64,000 nt of DNA from Tumebacillus_A lipolyticus (GTDB taxonomy: Bacteria > Bacillota > Bacilli > Tumebacillales > Tumebacillaceae). The notes beneath the pieces are model-generated. The model did no database searches, had not been told where the DNA came from, and saw only the letters and a program-made list of their open reading frames with translations. Position numbers and translations under genes: made by a program. Of the stretch, positions 1 to 12,400 are shown one piece after another; the stretch's first letter is position 1; each line of letters opens with the position of its first letter. Where the stretch lies: NCBI RefSeq assembly GCF_042682745.1, contig NZ_JBHUIO010000006.1, positions 62,001-126,000 on the forward strand, given 5' to 3'.

Positions 1-219
1 CCAGGTGGTGTAGTCGGAGTGCAAGCCCTGCACAAACAGGATCACCGGCCTGCTGTAGTCGACGTTCGGTGGCACCGCGCCGACGTACCAGTCTCCAAAT
101 TTGGCGCTCGGGTTGTCGTTCTTCAGCGTGGGAGCTGGCGCTGCTGCCAGCGCCGACTGGGGAGCGAGCAGCGATGCAAGCACCGCTCCGGCAACCATCA
201 TTTTTGTAAATTTTCTCAT
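1..219 (-). CDS. Secreted lipase-like alpha/beta hydrolase, N-terminal part
   Basis: This is the first 73 codons of a minus-strand gene that runs off the left edge. It starts with ATG at 219 behind an AGAGGTG ribosome-binding site. Residues 1-26 are a typical signal peptide: basic MRKFTK, a hydrophobic core, then ALAAAP. The mature start is followed by PVILFVQGLHSDYTTW, which resembles the first beta strand and oxyanion loop of secreted lipases, with QG where many have HG. The catalytic Ser, Asp and His would lie outside the window, so lipase is an inference from this one motif. The gene is separate from the NRPS genes upstream of it on the same strand, which end at a terminator. Confidence 0.6.
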   Translation of the reverse strand, partial: MRKFTKMMVAGAVLASLLAPQSALAAAPAPTLKNDNPSAKFGDWYVGAVPPNVDYSRPVILFVQGLHSDYTTW

Positions 220-371
220 AACTTAATACACCTCTACTCGAATAAAGTATTTATTAATCTTATATGTCTACTTTATCACGAAAATGAGATAAGTAAATAC
301 AGAATTTTATAATTTTTCATGAAAAAGAAGTGAGGTGATTTGTATCTGACCATTGGCATCTATGAACAGGA

Positions 372-406
372 AAAGCCGCGCCTCCATCTTCACGAGGCGC
401 GGCTTT
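372..406 (-). terminator. Rho-independent terminator after the NRPS operon
   Basis: A perfect 13-bp stem (AAAGCCGCGCCTC / GAGGCGCGGCTTT) with a 9-nt loop lies just past the stop codon of the second NRPS gene. On the minus strand it is followed by a short T run. It separates the NRPS operon from the lipase-like gene, and could also stop transcription from the other direction. Confidence 0.85.
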
Positions 407-428
407 CCGTTCGTCCTTGCAAAACTTC

Positions 429-3400
429 CTACGAGGTTGTCTCCGTCTTCTTCACCCGCTCCAGCACCGTTTGCAATCGGCTGGCAAGCTGCGTCACATT
501 CGGCGTTTGCAGCAGTGTGAAGTGGTCTCCAGACATGACGTGCACGTCCACCTCCTGCACCAGCTCGCCATAGCCCAGCGACTGGTCTTCGATCAGCGCG
601 GATGGCCCCGCTTCGGCGCGGAAGAGCACCACCTCGCGATCGAAAGGCTGTGGTTCATACTGCTGGTAGGCGATCGCATTGGCCCGAAACACATCGAACA
701 GGCGCTTCAAGTCTGCTCGCTCAAACGAGGGAGCCAGCGCATGGTGTCGCTGTGCCAGCTCCAGCACAGCATCGAGCGTCTCTTCTGCGCCCTTTTCTGC
801 AAACTCCTCCGCAAATGGAGTGACATCGATCCCAAATCGCCCTGCGAGGTCGGCTGCAAACTGGAGGGCGAGCGCCCCCTCTTCCAGCTCTGCCTCTGTG
901 CGCCGGTTCAACTTCGGCACCGCGCTGTCGAGCAGAGCGAGCAGGGCGACCTCTTCGCCAGCTGCCCGCAGTTGCTGCGCCATCTCATAGGCGACCGCTC
1001 CACCGAACGACCAGCCGCCGAGCAGATAGGGGCCGACCGGCTGGACAGCGCGAATCTCTGCCAGATAGTGTGCGGCCATGTCTTCGATTCGATCGAGCGG
1101 CTCACATTCCCCTTCCAAGCCAGGAGATTGGAGCGCGTAGACGGGCTGGTCTTCTCCCAGCGCCTTCGCCAGCTCTACATAGCTGGTCGCATGTCCCCCG
1201 ATCGGATGGACGAGGAAGAGCGGTCGCTGCGTACCGTTCGCTCGCAGCGGCAACAACGTCGGCACCCGATGATCGGACGCCTCCCCGTCTCGCAGCAGAG
1301 CGGCGAGCTGTTCGATCGTTCCGCTTTGGATCAGGGCGGTCAGCGATACTTTTTGCTCCAACCGCGCTTCGATCTCCTTGAGCACTTGCAGCGCCAACAG
1401 CGAATGACCGCCAAGCTCGAAGAAGTTATCGCGCACTCCGATGTTCGATCTGCCAAGCACAGCCTCCCAGATGCGAACCAACTGCATCTCCAATCGATCG
1501 CGCGGAGCGGTCTCCCGTTCCTCGCGCTCCAGATCGGCTGACGGGGTCGGCAGCACTTTGTGGTCGACCTTGCCGTTTGCGGTGAGCGGGATCTCCTCCA
1601 GCCAGACAAAGTCGGAAGGGATCATGTACTCGCTGAGGAAACGCTTGAGGAACGCCCTGATTTCCCGTCCGGCCACCAGCTTTTCTCCAGCGACCAGATA
1701 GGCGACCAAGCGGCGGTTCCCCGGAATGTCCTCGCGATCGATCACCAGCGCCTCTCGCACCGCCGGGTGCTGATAGAGCGCCGCTTCCACCTCTCCGAGC
1801 TCGATCCGATACCCTCTGATCTTCACCTGGCTGTCGATCCGCCCAACATACTCGATCGCTCCGTCCGCCCGGTAGCTCGCCAGATCTCCCGTCCGGTACA
1901 GCTTCGCCGCTTCCTCCGCTCGGAACGGATCGGGCAGGAAGCGCTCCGCCTGAAGCTCCTCTCGATTTCGATACCCTCTCGCCACGCCGTGACCGCCGAT
2001 GTAGATCTCTCCGACCACGCCGATCGGCACCGGCTGTTGCTGTGCGTCGAGGATGTACATCGCCATGTTGGCGATCGGTCGCCCGATCGGGATCGCACCA
2101 CCTCGGTCCGCTTCGCTCACCTCGTGCACGCAGCAGCCGACGACCGTCTCCGTCGGGCCGTATTCGTTGATCAGCCTCGTCTCCGGCGCTCGCTCCTGCC
2201 ACGGTGCGACCTGTTCCGGCAACAGCGCTTCACCGCCGATGACCAGCGCGCGCGCAAGCCCCTGCCAGTCCTCGCCTTCCAGCTCTCGGTTCAACAGCTG
2301 CAGGTGCGCTGGCGTCACTTTGACCAGCGAGAAATCCTGCCTCGTCAGCAGCAGCTGGCAAAGCGCTTCCACCCCGCTCGCCTCCTGCGGCGTGAAGACC
2401 ACTTTTTTGCCCGTCAACAGCGGAGGGAAGAGGGAGGTGATCGGCATATCGAACGCGACAGACGAATGCACGATCGCCCCGGCACCCTCCTGCAGTCGAT
2501 AGGCGTCGACCGCCCACAGCAGGTAGTTGGTCAAGCCGCGCTGCTCGATCATCGTCCCCTTCGGCAGTCCGGTCGAGCCGGACGTGTAGATCAGATAGGC
2601 GAGGTGCCCCGGCTCGGCGACAGGCGCTAGGTTGTCTGCGGGCTGCCCGGCGATCAGGTCCGCCTGCCCATCCAGAACGATCTGCGGCAGATCGCTCGCC
2701 GGCACTCGATCGCCAAGCGTCGAGGTCGTCAGCACCAGCGCTGCGCCCGCATCCTGCAACAGGAACGACATCCGCTCGGGCGGCGTTGACGGATCGAGCG
2801 GCAGATAGGCCCCGCCCGCCTTGAATACCGCTAAGAACGCGGCCATCATCGCAAGCGATCGGTCGAGGAAGATGCCGACGATCACATCCGGCCCGACGCC
2901 ATATCGCTTCAGCAGATGTGCCAACCGATTGGCCTGCTCGTTCAGCTCGCGGTACGTCCAGCTCTCCGCGCTCAGCTCGACCGCCACCGCGTCTGGCGTT
3001 TTTTCCGCCTGCGCTTCAAACAGCTGGGCAAAAGTTTTTTCCTCACCGTGCTCCCGCTTCGTATCGTTCCACTCAAGGAGCAATGTGTCTCGCTCCCGCT
3101 CTGCGAGCAGCGAGTACCGGCTGATCGATCGGTCGGGGTCTGCTGCTATCTCGTGCAACAGGTTGTGAAAATGATCGATCATCCGACGAGCGGTGCTCGC
3201 TTCGAACAGGTCGGTGTTGTATTCGAACATCGCGACGAGCTCGTCTTGCTCCCCTTGCACAAACAGCGTCAGGTCAAATTTGGCCGTTTCGTTCGAAATG
3301 TCGAGCGGCTCGATCAAAAGCCCTTCTACTTCTACCGCTGGCAACGCATCGTTTTGAAGGACAAACATCGTTTGAAACAGCGGTGTTCTGCTCGTGTCGC

Positions 3401-6400
3401 GAGGTGGCTGCAGCTCCTCCACCAAACGCTCAAACGGCACATCTTGGTTCGCATACGCTCCGAGCGCCACTTCGCGCACCCGCTTCAGCACCTCGCGGAA
3501 CGTCGGTTCCCCAGATAGGTCGGTGCGCATGACCAGCGTGTTGACGAAGAAGCCGATCAGCTCTTCCGTCTCCTTGGCGTTGCGACCGGCGATCGGCGTG
3601 CCGACAGCGATGTCCTCCTGCCCTGTGTAGCGAGCCAGCATCGTTTGGAAGGCGGCGAGCAACGTCATGAACAGCGTGACACCTTGACGCTTGGAGAGCG
3701 CCTGCAACGCCTGCGCAAGCTCTGGTGACAGTTCGGCAGACACCACCGCCCCGCGATGTGTTTGCACAGGCGGGCGCGGTCTGTCTGTCGGCAGCTGCAA
3801 AGCTGGCAGGTCGCCGCCCAGCCGCTCTTTCCAGTAGGAGAGCTGCTCTTCCAGCGCACTGCCCTGCAGCCAGTTGCGCTGCCAGACCGCATAGTCGGCA
3901 TACTGGATCGCAAGCGCTGGCAACGGCGAGGGACGTCCGTCCGCAAAGGCGGCATACAGCGCCGCAAACTCGTGGAGGAACACGCCGGTCGACCAGCCGT
4001 CCGACACGATGTGGTGCATGTTCAGCACCAACAGGTGCTCCCGCTCGGCCAACTTGAGCAGGGAGCAGCGGATCAACGGCCCTGCGGACAGGTCGAACGG
4101 CGCCGCTACCTCTTCCTGCGCCAGCTGCCTCGCGGTCGCTTCCCGCTCTTCGGCAGGAAGCGAGCTCAGGTCGCGCACCGCCAGGCTCAACCTATCGGGT
4201 GCGGCGATCACCTGCAACGGCTCTGCCGGCCCTTCGACAAAGGTGGTGCGCAGCGCTTCGTGTCGCGCGATGATCTCCTCAAGGCTCCGCTCAAGCGCCT
4301 CGACGTCGAGCTCCCCTTCGAGGCGCACGACGAACGGCATGTTGTAGACCGCGCTGCCCGGCTGAAGTTGGTCGATCAACCACAGGCGTTGCTGCGCGAA
4401 GGAGAGCGGCATCGGACCCACTCGCTCCGCTTTCAACAGCGGTGGCACCTGTCGTCCATGCCCTGCCGCCTGCAGCGCCTGCACTTGTTCGGCCAAAGCG
4501 GCGACGGTGGGAAGTTCGAACAGGTGGCGAAGCGGCACGTCCACTCCGAACGCTTCCTCGATGCGCGAGATGACCTGTGTCGCCAACAGCGAATGTCCAC
4601 CGCGCTCAAAAAAGTTGTCGTGGACGCCGATCCGCTCCGCTTGCAACACCTCTTCCCAGATGCTTGCGACCAGCTCTTCCGCCGCGGTGTTCGGCGCGAC
4701 ATACGCGCCGTCCAACTCGCTCATGTCTGGCGCAGGAAGGGCGCGGCGATCCACTTTTCCATTTTGGTTCAGCGGCAGCGCTTCGAGCACCGCAAAGGCG
4801 GACGGCACCATGTAATCGGGCACCCGCGCCTTCAGATGGCTGCGAAGTTCGCCGATCGTCAGCGTCTGTCCCGCCTCGTACACCACATAGGCGACCAGAC
4901 GCTTGTCGCCCGGAGTCGGCTCCTGCACATCGACGACCGCTTCGCGCACCTCGGCGAGCTGGCACAAGAGCTTTTCGATCTCGCCCAGCTCGATGCGGAA
5001 CCCGCGAATCTTCACCTGGTTGTCGATCCGGCCCAAGAACTCCAGCGCCCCGTCGGGCAGGCGGCGCACCAAGTCTCCCGTCCGGTACCACCGCTTTCCT
5101 TCTCTCGTCACATACTTCTCTTCGGTCAAATCTGCTCGGCGGAAATACCCGCGGCTGACTCCCGCTCCGCCGATGTACAGCTCGCCCGACACTCCGACCG
5201 GTACCGCCTGTCCGCTCTCATCGCAGACCCGCAAGTTGGCGTTGGCAAGCTTGGTGCCGATCACCATCTTGTCCAGCGCTCGCTCGCGCGGCACATGGTA
5301 GCTGGAGCAGATGATCGTGCCTTCTGTCGGCCCGTACAGCACCTGAACCTTCGCTTGGCGGAACACCCGGTGCATCGCTTGCAACAGGTCGGGCGGCACC
5401 GCATCCCCGCCGATGAAGATCGTCCGCAGGCGGTCATAGCGCTCGCTCGGTCGCTGCTGCTCCTCGATCGTCTGCACGATCTGCCGCATCAGGCTCGGCA
5501 CCGTGTGGATCATCGTGTACCGCTCCAGATCGGTCAGCAGTCGGCTCACGTCGAGCACCTGCTCTTTGGTCAACACTTCTGATCGGCCGCCGACCAGCAG
5601 CGGGTTGAGCAGTTCGAACAGCGCGATGTCGAACGCCACCGAGGCGATCCACGGGAACACGTCCGCTTCGGCGAACGCGAACTGATCTTGCGCCGCCATG
5701 ATCGTGCTGACCAGGTTGCGATGCTCGACCATCACCGCTTTCGGTCGTCCGGTCGAGCCTGACGTGTAGATCATGTAGGCCAAATCGCTCGGGGCGATCT
5801 CGTGCGTCAGATTCGATTCTGAATAGCTGGCGAGGCGCTCCAGATCCGCATCGAGGCGGACGACGCTCGCAGGCGAGACTGGCAGTCTGTCGAGCAGGTG
5901 CGACTGTGTCACCATGACCGACGCTTCGCTGTCTTCGAGGATCAGCGAGATGCGCTCCTCCGGATAGGCGGTGTCGAGCGGCACGTACGCTCCGCCCGCC
6001 TTCAAGATGCCGAGCAGGCCGATCACGAGGTCTGCAGAGCGCTCGACGAACAGCGTGACCATCACATCTGAGCCGACGCCGAGCTCGCGCAGATGGTGCG
6101 CCAAGCGGTTGGCGCGGCCGTTCAGCTCGCGATAGGTCAGCGATTGCCCTGCGAACTGCACCGCCACCGCATCTGGCGTGCGCGCCACCTGCGCTTCGAA
6201 CAGGCGATGGATGATCGCGTCCGACTCCGGCAGGTCTGCCTCCAGCTCCACCAGCAGGTGCTGTCGCTCCTGCTCGGTCAGCATCGGCAAGGCGGAGACG
6301 CGCTGCTCGGCGCTCGCGGCGATCGAATGCAACAGCTGCTGAAAGTGTCCGATCATGCGCTCGATCGTGGACGCATCGAACAGGTCGGTGTTGTATTCGA

Positions 6401-9400
6401 ACGAACCGCGCAAGCCCGCCTCGTCTTCATGCATCGACAGCGAGAGGTCGAACTTGGCGATCTTGCTCTCATAGTCGACCGGCTGGATGGTCAGCCCGGT
6501 CAGGTCGATCGCGCCGACCGGTGCGTTTTGCAGGGCAAAGAACACTTGGAACAGCGGCGATCTGCTTCTGTCCCGCTCCGGCTGCAGCTCTTCGACCAAT
6601 TTTTCGAACGGCAGATCCTGATGCGCATACGCCCCGAGCGCCACCTCGCGCACGCGGTCGAGCAGTTCGGCAAAGGTCGGGTCGCCCGACAGGTCGGTGC
6701 GCAAGACAAGCGTGTTGACAAAAAATCCGATCAGCGCTTCTGTCTCCTGCGCGTTTCGCCCGGCGATCGGCGTGCCGACGATGATCTCCTCTTGGCCGCT
6801 GTAGCGGAAGAGCAGCGTTTGGAAGGCGCTGAGCAAGGTCATGAACAGCGTGCTGCCCTGTCGCTGCCCGATTCGTTTCAGCGCTTCTGCCACCTCGCTT
6901 GCGACCGCAAACGGCGCCAGCGCGCCGACGTGCGTCTGCACCGGCGGGCGCGGGCGATCGGTCGGCAGTTGCAGGGCGGGCAACTCTCCGCCCAACTGCT
7001 CCTTCCAGTAGTCCAACTGCGCTTGCAACACGTCGCCGGAAAGCCAGTTGCGCTGCCAGACCGCATAGTCGGCATACTGGATCGCAAGCTCCGGCAACGG
7101 CGAGGGCAAGCCAGCCCCATACGCTTCATAGAGCGCGGCAAACTCCTGGATGAACACGCCCATCGACCAGCCATCGGAGACGATGTGGTGCATGTTCAGG
7201 AGCAGCACATGATCGGAAGCGTCCAATTCCAGCAGGGAGAATCTCACCAAAGAGCCTGCCAGCAGGTCGAACGGACGCTCCGCCTCCGCCTGCACCAGCC
7301 GCTCGACTTCTCGCGCTTGCTGTTCGGCTGTCAGGCCTTGCAGGCTCTGCACAGGCAGCGATTGCCAAACGGGGGCTGCGATCGCTTGCAGCGGCTGCCC
7401 CTCTCGCTCGACAAACGAGGTGCGCAGCGATTCGTGACGGTCAAGAATGCTGTTGATCGTCCGCTCCAGCACCTGCAGATCGAGCGCCCCTTGCAGGCGC
7501 ACCGCATACGGCATGTTGTACACGGCGGTGCCAGGCAGGAGTCGCTCCACCAGCCACAGGCGCTGTTGGGCAAAGGACAGCGGAAGCGGCCCGTTGCGAT
7601 CCGCCTTTTCGATCGCAGGAGTTAGCGCTCCTTCCTCTCGGTGCAACGCTTCTGCGACCGCGCCGGCCAAGCTTTCGACCGTCGCATTTTCAAACAGCGC
7701 CCGCAGCGGAATCTGCAGTCCGAAGGCGCGGTTGAGGCGCGACATCACCTGTGTCGCCAACAGAGAGTGCCCGCCGAGTTCGAAAAAGTTGTCCGCAGCT
7801 CCGACCTGCGGCGAATTGAGCACGTCCGCCCAGATCGCGGCGACCATCTCTTCGACCGGCGTGCGCGGCGCCACGTAGCTGCTGTCCTGCGCGAGCTGGG
7901 AGCGGTCGGGCGCAGGGAGTGCGCGGCGATCCACCTTGCCGTTCGCATTGAGCGGCATCGCCTCAAGCAGCACATACTCTGGCGGCACCATGTGCTCCGG
8001 CAGGCGCTCTTTCAAGAAGCTGCGCAAGAGGTGTCTGTCCACCTCGGCCGACGGGTGCGCCACCAGATAGGCCACCAGCCGCTTGTCGCCCGGCATCTCC
8101 TCGCGGGCGATCACCACCGCCTCCTTGACCGCTTCATGCTGGCTGAGCACAGTTTCGATCTCCCCGAGCTCGACGCGCATCCCGCGGATCTTCAGCTGGT
8201 TGTCGATGCGCCCGAGAAATTGAATCGCGCCATCACGGCGGAAATACCCGCGATCTCCCGTCTTGTACAGCTGTTCACCAGGCACGAACGGGTTGGGCAA
8301 AAAGGACTCGGCGGTGCGCTCCGGGTTGTTCAAATAATTCCGGGCCAACCCGATACCGCCCAGATACAGCTCGCCTGGCACCCCGATCGGCACCGGTTGC
8401 AGATGCGCATCGAGCACATAACAGCGGTTGTTGTCGATCGGACGGCCGACCGAGACGATCTCCGCCCCCGACTCGTCCGCTTCGGTGCAGACGTGGACGG
8501 TCGAGTCGATCGACACTTCGGTCGCGCCCCACGTGTTGTGCAGCTGGCAGCCGACCCGCTCGCGGAACTGGCGCACCAGGTTGGCGCGCAGCGCCTCGCC
8601 GCTGGAGCCGACGTGGCGCAGACAGCGCAGTTTTTCCCGATCGTCCGCGGTGATCGTCTCGACCACCAGCGCCAACATGCTCGGCACGAACGTGGTGAAG
8701 GCGACTTGGTAGCGGATCGCCGCATCGAGGATCGCGCGCGGATCTTTGTGCAAACCGGGCTCCATCAGCGCGATTCGCGCGCCGACCATCAGCGGCCAAT
8801 AGAACTCGCAGGCGGCGTCGTCAAAGGTGAGCGTGGTCTTTTGCAGAACGCTCTCCTGCGCTTCCAGCTGGTAGTGGCGCTGCATCCAGACCATCCGGTT
8901 GACCCAGCCGCGATGCGTGCTGGCGACACCTTTCGGCCTTCCGGTCGAGCCGGACGTGTAGTAGATCGAGACGAGGTGGTCGGGCGTGACCGCCACCTGC
9001 GGCGCGGTCGCTCGATAGCTGCCCAGCCGAACCGCATCTTCTGCTGTCGGATCGAGGGACAGGTAGACTGCCACATCGTCAGGCAGGCGCTCGCGCAGAT
9101 GGCTCTGCGTCAGGCAGATCGGCGCTTGCGCATCTGTCAGCACTTGGGCGATCCGCGCGGTCGGAGCTTCTGTGTCGAGCGGCAGGTAGGCGCCGCCCGC
9201 CTTTAAGATGCCGAGCAGCGCGACCACCATCTCCAGCGAGCGATCCATGCACAGGCCGACCGGCACATCGGGGCCGACGCCCAGCTCGATCAGCCGATGC
9301 GCCAAGCGGTTCGATTGCGCTTCCAGTTCGGCATAGGTGATCTCCTGCTCGCCGAAGATCGCCGCCACGCGCTCCGGTGCGCGCTCGACCTGCTGCTCGA

Positions 9401-12400
9401 ACAGCTGGTGCAGACACAGCTGGTCGGGGAAGGCCACATCCGTTCGGTTCCATTCGACCACGACCTGCTGAAACTCCGCATCTGACAACATCTGCAGGCG
9501 CGTGATGCGTTGCTCCGGCTGTGCGGCGATCGACCTGAGCAGCGTTTGGAAATGCTCGATCATCCGCTCCACCGTCACCAGATCGAACAGGTCGGTGTTG
9601 TACTCGAAAGATGCATGAAGAGCTCCATCCGCCTCGGTCATCAGCAGCGAGAGGTCAAATTTGGCGATCTGGCTCTCATACTCGACCGGCTGGATCGTCA
9701 GCTCAGGGAGTTCGATCGCCGACATCGGCGCGTTTTGCAGGGCGAACAGCACTTGGAACAGCGGCGAACGGCTGAGATCGCGCTCCGGCTGCAGCTCTTC
9801 GACCAGCCGTTCAAACGGCACATCCTGATGCGCATACGCTCCGAGCGCCACCTCTTTGACGCGGCCGAGCAGTTCGACAAAAGTGGGCTGACCTGAAAGG
9901 TCGGTGCGCAACACCTGCGTGTTGACAAAAAAGCCGATCAGCTCTTCCGTCTCCCGGCGCGTCCTGCCGGCGATCGAAGTGCCCACAGAGATATCTTCCT
10001 GTCCGCTGTAGCGGGAGAGAAACGCTTGGAACGCGCCGAGCAGCGTCATGAACAGCGTGACGCCGTGGCGCTGGCTGAGCTGTTGCAGGACAGCGGTCAG
10101 CTCCGGTTCAACGGTGAAGTGTTTGATCGCGCCCACATACGTCTGCACCGGAGGGCGAGGACGATCGGTCGGCAGCTGCAAGACGGGCAGTTCGCCGCCC
10201 AATTGCTCTTTCCAATAGGCGAGCTGCTCTTCGAGCGCCTCGCCTTCCAGCGCATCCCGCTGCCAAGCCGCATAGTCGACATATTGAATCGCAAGCTCAG
10301 GGAGCGGTGACTCCTCCCCGGCGGCATACGATCGATAGAGCGTGGCAAACTCGTTGATGAACACGCCCATCGACCAGCCGTCGGAGATGATGTGGTGCAT
10401 GTTCAGGATCAGGACGTGCTCCGCCTCCTGCAGTTGCAACAGGGCGAAGCGCACCAAGGGGCCGGTCAGCAGATCGAAAGGTCGATCCGCTTCCGCTTGC
10501 ACCTGTCGCCTCACCTCCACCTCCTGCTCCTCAGCGGAGAGCATTTGCAGGTTCACGACGGGCAAGGACCGCCAGACGGGATCTGCGATCACCTGCACCG
10601 GCTGATCGTCCACCTCGGCAAAATGGGTGCGCAGCGCCTCGTGCCGCCTGATGATCTCGTTGATGCTTCTCTCCAGCTCTGACTGGCGCAAAGCACCCTG
10701 CAACCGCACCGCAAACGGCATGTTGTAGACGGCGGTGCCTGGCAGCAGCCGATCGACGACCCACAGGCGCTGCTGGGCAAAGGAGAGCGGGAGTCGAGCG
10801 CTGCGATCGACGCTTGCGATCGGCGTCGCCACCGCCCTCTGCTCGCCCTGCTGCATCTGCTCGATGCGCGCTGCCAGCTCTTCTGCGCTCGATGTTTCGA
10901 AGAGCGCTCGCAGCTGAATCTCCACGCCGCATTCTGCCTGCAGGCGAGAGACGACCTGTGTCGCCAGCAGCGAGTGTCCGCCCAGATCGAAAAAGTTGTC
11001 CAGCATGCTGACCTGCGGCACGCGCAGCACATCCGCCCAGATCGCGGCGACCTGCTCTTCGAGCGCGGTGCGCGGTGCCACGTAAGGGGAGTCTCCGCCA
11101 AACTGGGAGGCATCAGGGGCGGAGAGTTTGCGCTGATCCACCTTGCCGTTCTGGTTGAGCGGCAGTTCGTCCAGCTGCACGAAGGCGGACGGGACCATGT
11201 ACTCGGGCAACCGCTCCTTGAGGAACGCGCGGAGCTCGCTCCGCTCCACCTCCATCTGCTCCTGCACCACCAGATAGGCGACCAGTCGCTTGTCCCCCGG
11301 CGCATCTTCGCGCACCATCGCATAGCTGTCCAGCACCGCCGGGTGCTGCCCGATCATCGCTTCCACCTCGCCGAGCTCGATGCGGAACCCGCGGATCTTC
11401 ACCTGGCTGTCGATCCGGCCGAGGAAGTCGATCGTCCCATCCGGCAGGTAGCGCACCAGATCGCCCGTCTTGTACAGGCGCTCCCCTTCTGCAAAGGGAC
11501 TCGGGATAAACGTTTGGGCGGTCAGCTCCGGCCGGTTGAGGTACTCGCGGGCAAGCCCCGCTCCGCCGATGTACAGCTCGCCTGCCACGCCGATCGGAAC
11601 TGGTTGCAAGTGGCGATCCAGCACGTAGACGGTGGTGTTGGCGATCGGACGACCGATCGGCACCGACCCGTCGAGCTCGCTTTCTGCTGTCACCGGGTAG
11701 TAAGTGGTGAACGTCGTGCTCTCCGTCGGGCCATAGCAGTTGATCAGCTGGCAGTTCTGCAAGCGCTCGACCACTTTTTTCACATGCGCCACCGACAGCG
11801 TATCCCCGCCTGCCAACAGTTGGCGGACGCCGCGCAGGTCGTCCAGATGCTCGTCCACCATCTGGTGGAACAGTCCGGTCGTCAGCCACAGCGTGCTGAT
11901 CTGATGCTCGCAGATCACATCGCGCAGCTCCGACAGCGACAGCTGTCCCGCTGGGCAGATGATCAGGCGGGCGCCGTTTAACAGGCTGCCCCAGATCTCA
12001 AACGTCGAGGCGTCAAAGGCGACCGGCGCAAACTGCAGGAACACTTCGTCTGGCGAGAAGCTCACATAGTCGGTCTCTTTGACCAGTCGCACGACGCCGC
12101 GATGCGGCACGCAGACACCTTTTGGCTGCCCGGTCGAGCCGGATGTGTAGAGCACATAGGCCAGATGGTCGGGCGTGATCTCACCTCTCGGCTCCGTCTC
12201 GCTCTGCGCTGCGATCCGCTCCGCATCGCGGTCGAACAGCACCACCTGCGCAGGGTGAGGCGGCAGTTGCTCCGCCCACTCCCGCTTGGTCAGCAGCGTG
12301 TGGATATTCGCGTCTTCCAACTGATAGAGGACGCGCTCCACCGGGTCGTTCGGGTTGATCGGCACGTAGACGCCGCCCGCCTTCAAGATGGCGAGCAGGC

